This document shows positions 30,600 through 32,601 of a DNA stretch of 32,601 nt, piece after piece. Positions within the stretch are counted from its first letter, which is position 1. Each line of letters begins with the position of its first letter. The notes below the pieces were generated by a model. The model saw only the letters and a program-made list of their open reading frames with translations, was not told the origin of the DNA and did no database searches. Origin of the DNA: an uncultured Oscillospiraceae bacterium (GTDB lineage Bacteria > Bacillota > Clostridia > Oscillospirales > Oscillospiraceae); assembly GCA_944386985.1 (NCBI GenBank), contig CALXDD010000032.1:1-32601 (forward strand). Reading direction: 5' to 3'. The translations under genes were made by a program, and so were the position numbers.

Positions 30600-32126
30600 T
30601 TGCTGAAGCAATTGTCTGCTGTACTGATGATCTGCCCAGTGATTCTGTCGGTTTTAAGCACCAGCGCCCTTGCTGCACAAGGAAGCTCCATCCGGGTAGT
30701 TTCTACTGCCCTATCCCAAGTAGGGTATACCGAGGCCTTAGACGAATACACCAAATACGGCCAGTGGTACGGTTTTTCCCACGGTTACTGGTGTGATATG
30801 TTTATCTCCTGGTGTGCCGATCAGGCCCAAATCTCCGAAGATATCTTCCCGCTCTCCGCCTCCTGTACCGCCCATGTCAGTTCCTTCAAAAAGCTGGGGC
30901 GGTATATGCCCAGCGCCGCCTGGGGCGGCAGCTATGTCCCCCAGCAGGGAGACCTGATCTTCTTTTACAAACCCCATCTCTCTCCCAGCGGCGCTGTCGT
31001 ATCTCATACAGGGATCGTTTTATATACGGAAAATGGATATGTATATACCATTGAAGGCAATGCGCTGCCCAACCGGCTGGATTGCGACTACATTTTGCTC
31101 AGTACCCTGCGGGATCAGGACGGAGATCTGGAACCTCCGGATTATGTGACTGTCAATTACTATCCCTTAGATGCCGTTCAGATCCACGGCTATGCCTCCC
31201 CGGACTACGCCGACCGCCAGCCCCTGGCGCTGAACGGCTTTGTGGATCTGGGCCGCCACGCTGCGCTGTCCGGCCAGTTTACCCGCCTGTATGAGGAGGG
31301 AATCATGTTCCCTACCAGCAGCCATACGTTTTCTCCCCGTCACGGCATGTTCCGCGGGGAGTTCCTCCAGTCTGTCATGACACTCTGCGGCCTCTCCGGC
31401 TGGAATGAAAGTACCCAGCCCTTTGCCGATGTTCCGCTGGACAGTCCCTGGTATGACGCCGTGATGACTGCCCGCTGTGCCGGCATCATTCAGGGGACTG
31501 GAAGCAATACCTTCTCTCCCGATACCTACATTTCCGGCACTGCCGCCCAGACCATTCTCTCCAATGCCCTGGCCTATCTCGGCCTGGAGGACCGCACCTT
31601 CTCCTTCTCCAAGGGGGACATTTCCTATGTCTGCGGTACCTATACCATCCGGGCCGATCTGGCTGCAGCACTGTACGCCCTGCGGACCGATATTCCCCTG
31701 CCCGCCGCCTATGACGCGGCCATTGATCTCAACGGTAAGGCACTGGAATGGTCCCCTGTCCAAATCAATGGCTCCTGCTACATATCCCTGGAGGAACTGC
31801 AGCAGCAGTTCCCTGCGCTGACCGCTGAGCCTCAGGAGGAGACGGAAGCAGCCGGAGATACGGCGGCCAATCCTGAGGAGGAGCCCCCCTTCTCTGCGGA
31901 CGCTGTCGATCCCGACACTGGTCTCCCCATTCCTCTGGCCGCCTGCGGCCGGGTCATCCCCGAGGAGATAACTTACGCCTATGGGGACGGCTGTGCCGCC
32001 ATCTCCACCTTCGCCTGGGAGGGGAAGCAATATCTGGCTCTCCGCAGCACTGCGGCACTTTTGGGGCTGGATCTCACTTGGCACGGAGATACCTTCTCCA
32101 TCTCTCTGACAGAGCCTGCGGAATAA
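30600..32126 (+). CDS. Secreted CHAP amidase/peptidase with SLH-like repeats
   Basis: The protein has 508 aa. It begins at TTG 30600 (MLKQLSAVLMICPVIL); GGAG lies 10 nt before and no in-frame ATG fits. A signal peptide ends near STSALAA (residues 21-26). The CHAP (NlpC/P60-like) domain covers about 35-180: Cys65 in YWCDMFISWC is the nucleophile, His136 in VVSHTGIV and Glu152/Asn154 in YTIEGNA complete the site. Two S-layer-homology-like repeats follow, about 228-272 and 278-327, each with F..V/F...Y.....GI and FSP motifs. A linker rich in Glu/Ala precedes a C-terminal copper-amine-oxidase-like stretch (about 440-505). It probably cleaves peptidoglycan cross-bridges at the surface. It is monocistronic. 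Confidence 0.87.
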   Translation: MLKQLSAVLMICPVILSVLSTSALAAQGSSIRVVSTALSQVGYTEALDEYTKYGQWYGFSHGYWCDMFISWCADQAQISEDIFPLSASCTAHVSSFKKLGRYMPSAAWGGSYVPQQGDLIFFYKPHLSPSGAVVSHTGIVLYTENGYVYTIEGNALPNRLDCDYILLSTLRDQDGDLEPPDYVTVNYYPLDAVQIHGYASPDYADRQPLALNGFVDLGRHAALSGQFTRLYEEGIMFPTSSHTFSPRHGMFRGEFLQSVMTLCGLSGWNESTQPFADVPLDSPWYDAVMTARCAGIIQGTGSNTFSPDTYISGTAAQTILSNALAYLGLEDRTFSFSKGDISYVCGTYTIRADLAAALYALRTDIPLPAAYDAAIDLNGKALEWSPVQINGSCYISLEELQQQFPALTAEPQEETEAAGDTAANPEEEPPFSADAVDPDTGLPIPLAACGRVIPEEITYAYGDGCAAISTFAWEGKQYLALRSTAALLGLDLTWHGDTFSISLTEPAE

Positions 32127-32140
32127 CCGCACTCAATAGG

Positions 32141-32177
32141 AAAACGCCTTGAAACCAACCGGTTCCAAGGCGTTTTT
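32141..32177 (+). terminator. Terminator of the CHAP-SLH gene
   Basis: A 16-bp stem (AAAACGCCTTGAAACC / GGTTCCAAGGCGTTTT, one mismatch, 4-nt loop) is followed by TT on the plus strand, 15 nt after the stop. Confidence 0.9.
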
Positions 32178-32490
32178 TCTATCACGAGAGGAACAGGGGG
32201 AGGGACTCCTTCAGATCCGTGATCCAAGTATAACAGGAACAACTCCACCGTCTCCCCCACATTATCCTCCACAGGATATCAAAAGCGTACAACGGCTGGG
32301 ATATCCAACTTTTCCGGACTGGCCGTCCGAATAGAGAAGCCGGAAAAGGTGGGTGCCGCGCCTGCGCCAGTCCTGTACTCCATAGCAAAAGAGACTGATT
32401 GGGAACGGTACGATAGAGCTTCTCTCCCCCTTTCGCTTATTTGATATGATATCGGTTACATTCTGAAATTTTTCATAGGTCCAAAGAATA
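32178..32490. other. Intergenic region between CHAP-SLH gene and 5S rRNA
   Basis: There is no gene I can support in these 313 nt. Short minus-strand ORFs (to 32510) lack good ribosome-binding sites. A nested pair of inverted repeats, CTTTTCCGG (32309-32317) with CCGGAAAAG (32340-32348), encloses CGGAC/GTCCG, so the region can fold. It may be a spacer element next to the rRNA operon. Confidence 0.5.
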
Positions 32491-32523
32491 AAGGAAAAGC
32501 GCTCAGCCAAATGGCTGAGCGCT
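32491..32523 (-). terminator. Terminator of the rRNA operon
   Basis: A perfect 11-bp stem AGCGCTCAGCC / GGCTGAGCGCT, with AAAT loop, is followed on the minus strand by TTTTCCTTT. It lies directly after the 5S rRNA 3' end and closes the rRNA operon that enters from the right. Confidence 0.9.
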
Positions 32524-32526
32524 CTG

Positions 32527-32601
<75 letters not shown>

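Overview
The window looks like chromosomal DNA of a GC-rich anaerobic Firmicute, most plausibly a gut Clostridia member of the Oscillospiraceae type (Flavonifractor / Lawsonibacter / Intestinimonas-like). This rests on strong Shine-Dalgarno sites, housekeeping gene families of clostridial type (a CD1247-like protein next to efp, an M18 aminopeptidase, long Sua5), a flavin/FeS ene-reductase of anaerobes, and consensus -35/-10 promoters in AT-rich gaps. The placement is inferred from gene content and style, since no database search was possible.

Left part (1-12.7 kb). After a terminator belonging to a gene outside the window come efp and a zinc-ribbon CD1247-like gene on the minus strand. An RluA-type pseudouridine synthase is divergent from efp, and the two promoters interleave. 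Then follows one very compact minus-strand operon, read from about 12.64 kb down to 2.05 kb: ddl, murF, an ABC-F ATPase, a YdcF-like envelope protein, a flavodoxin, prfA, a small membrane ORF that looks frameshifted, sua5, a polytopic membrane protein, coaE and an M18 aminopeptidase. Neighbours overlap by 4 nt or lie a few nt apart. Cell-wall precursor synthesis, translation termination, tRNA t6A modification and CoA synthesis are thus co-transcribed, from a promoter at 12650-12678 to a terminator at about 2002-2035.

Middle part (12.8-18.6 kb), the most interesting region. A divergent locus holds a lipoprotein solute-binding protein on the minus strand and, on the plus strand, a BtuC/FecCD permease, an ATPase, a SAM methyltransferase and a THEP1-like P-loop NTPase. 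Just downstream of the binding protein lies a MobA-like nucleotidyltransferase domain fused to a ModE/LysR-type winged helix. A 15-bp palindrome sits exactly between the -35 and -10 of the plus-strand promoter. The set suggests a regulated uptake-and-processing system for an oxyanion (molybdate/tungstate) or a metal chelate.

Right part (18.7-32.6 kb). This holds single genes and short operons: an EamA exporter; an old-yellow-enzyme/FAD reductase; a GntR(YtrA)-ABC-permease operon with a 25-bp operator-like palindrome on its promoter; a YqfO/NIF3-like small protein; a YitT-family membrane protein; an internally deleted, frameshifted IS3-family copy with recognisable terminal inverted repeats; a class-I aminotransferase; a SLOG-dinB operon whose promoter carries an SOS-like box; an ECF-S-like membrane protein; and a secreted CHAP + SLH protein. 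The window ends inside the 3' part of a 5S rRNA gene on the minus strand, so an rRNA operon lies to the right. No tRNA gene or CRISPR array was seen.
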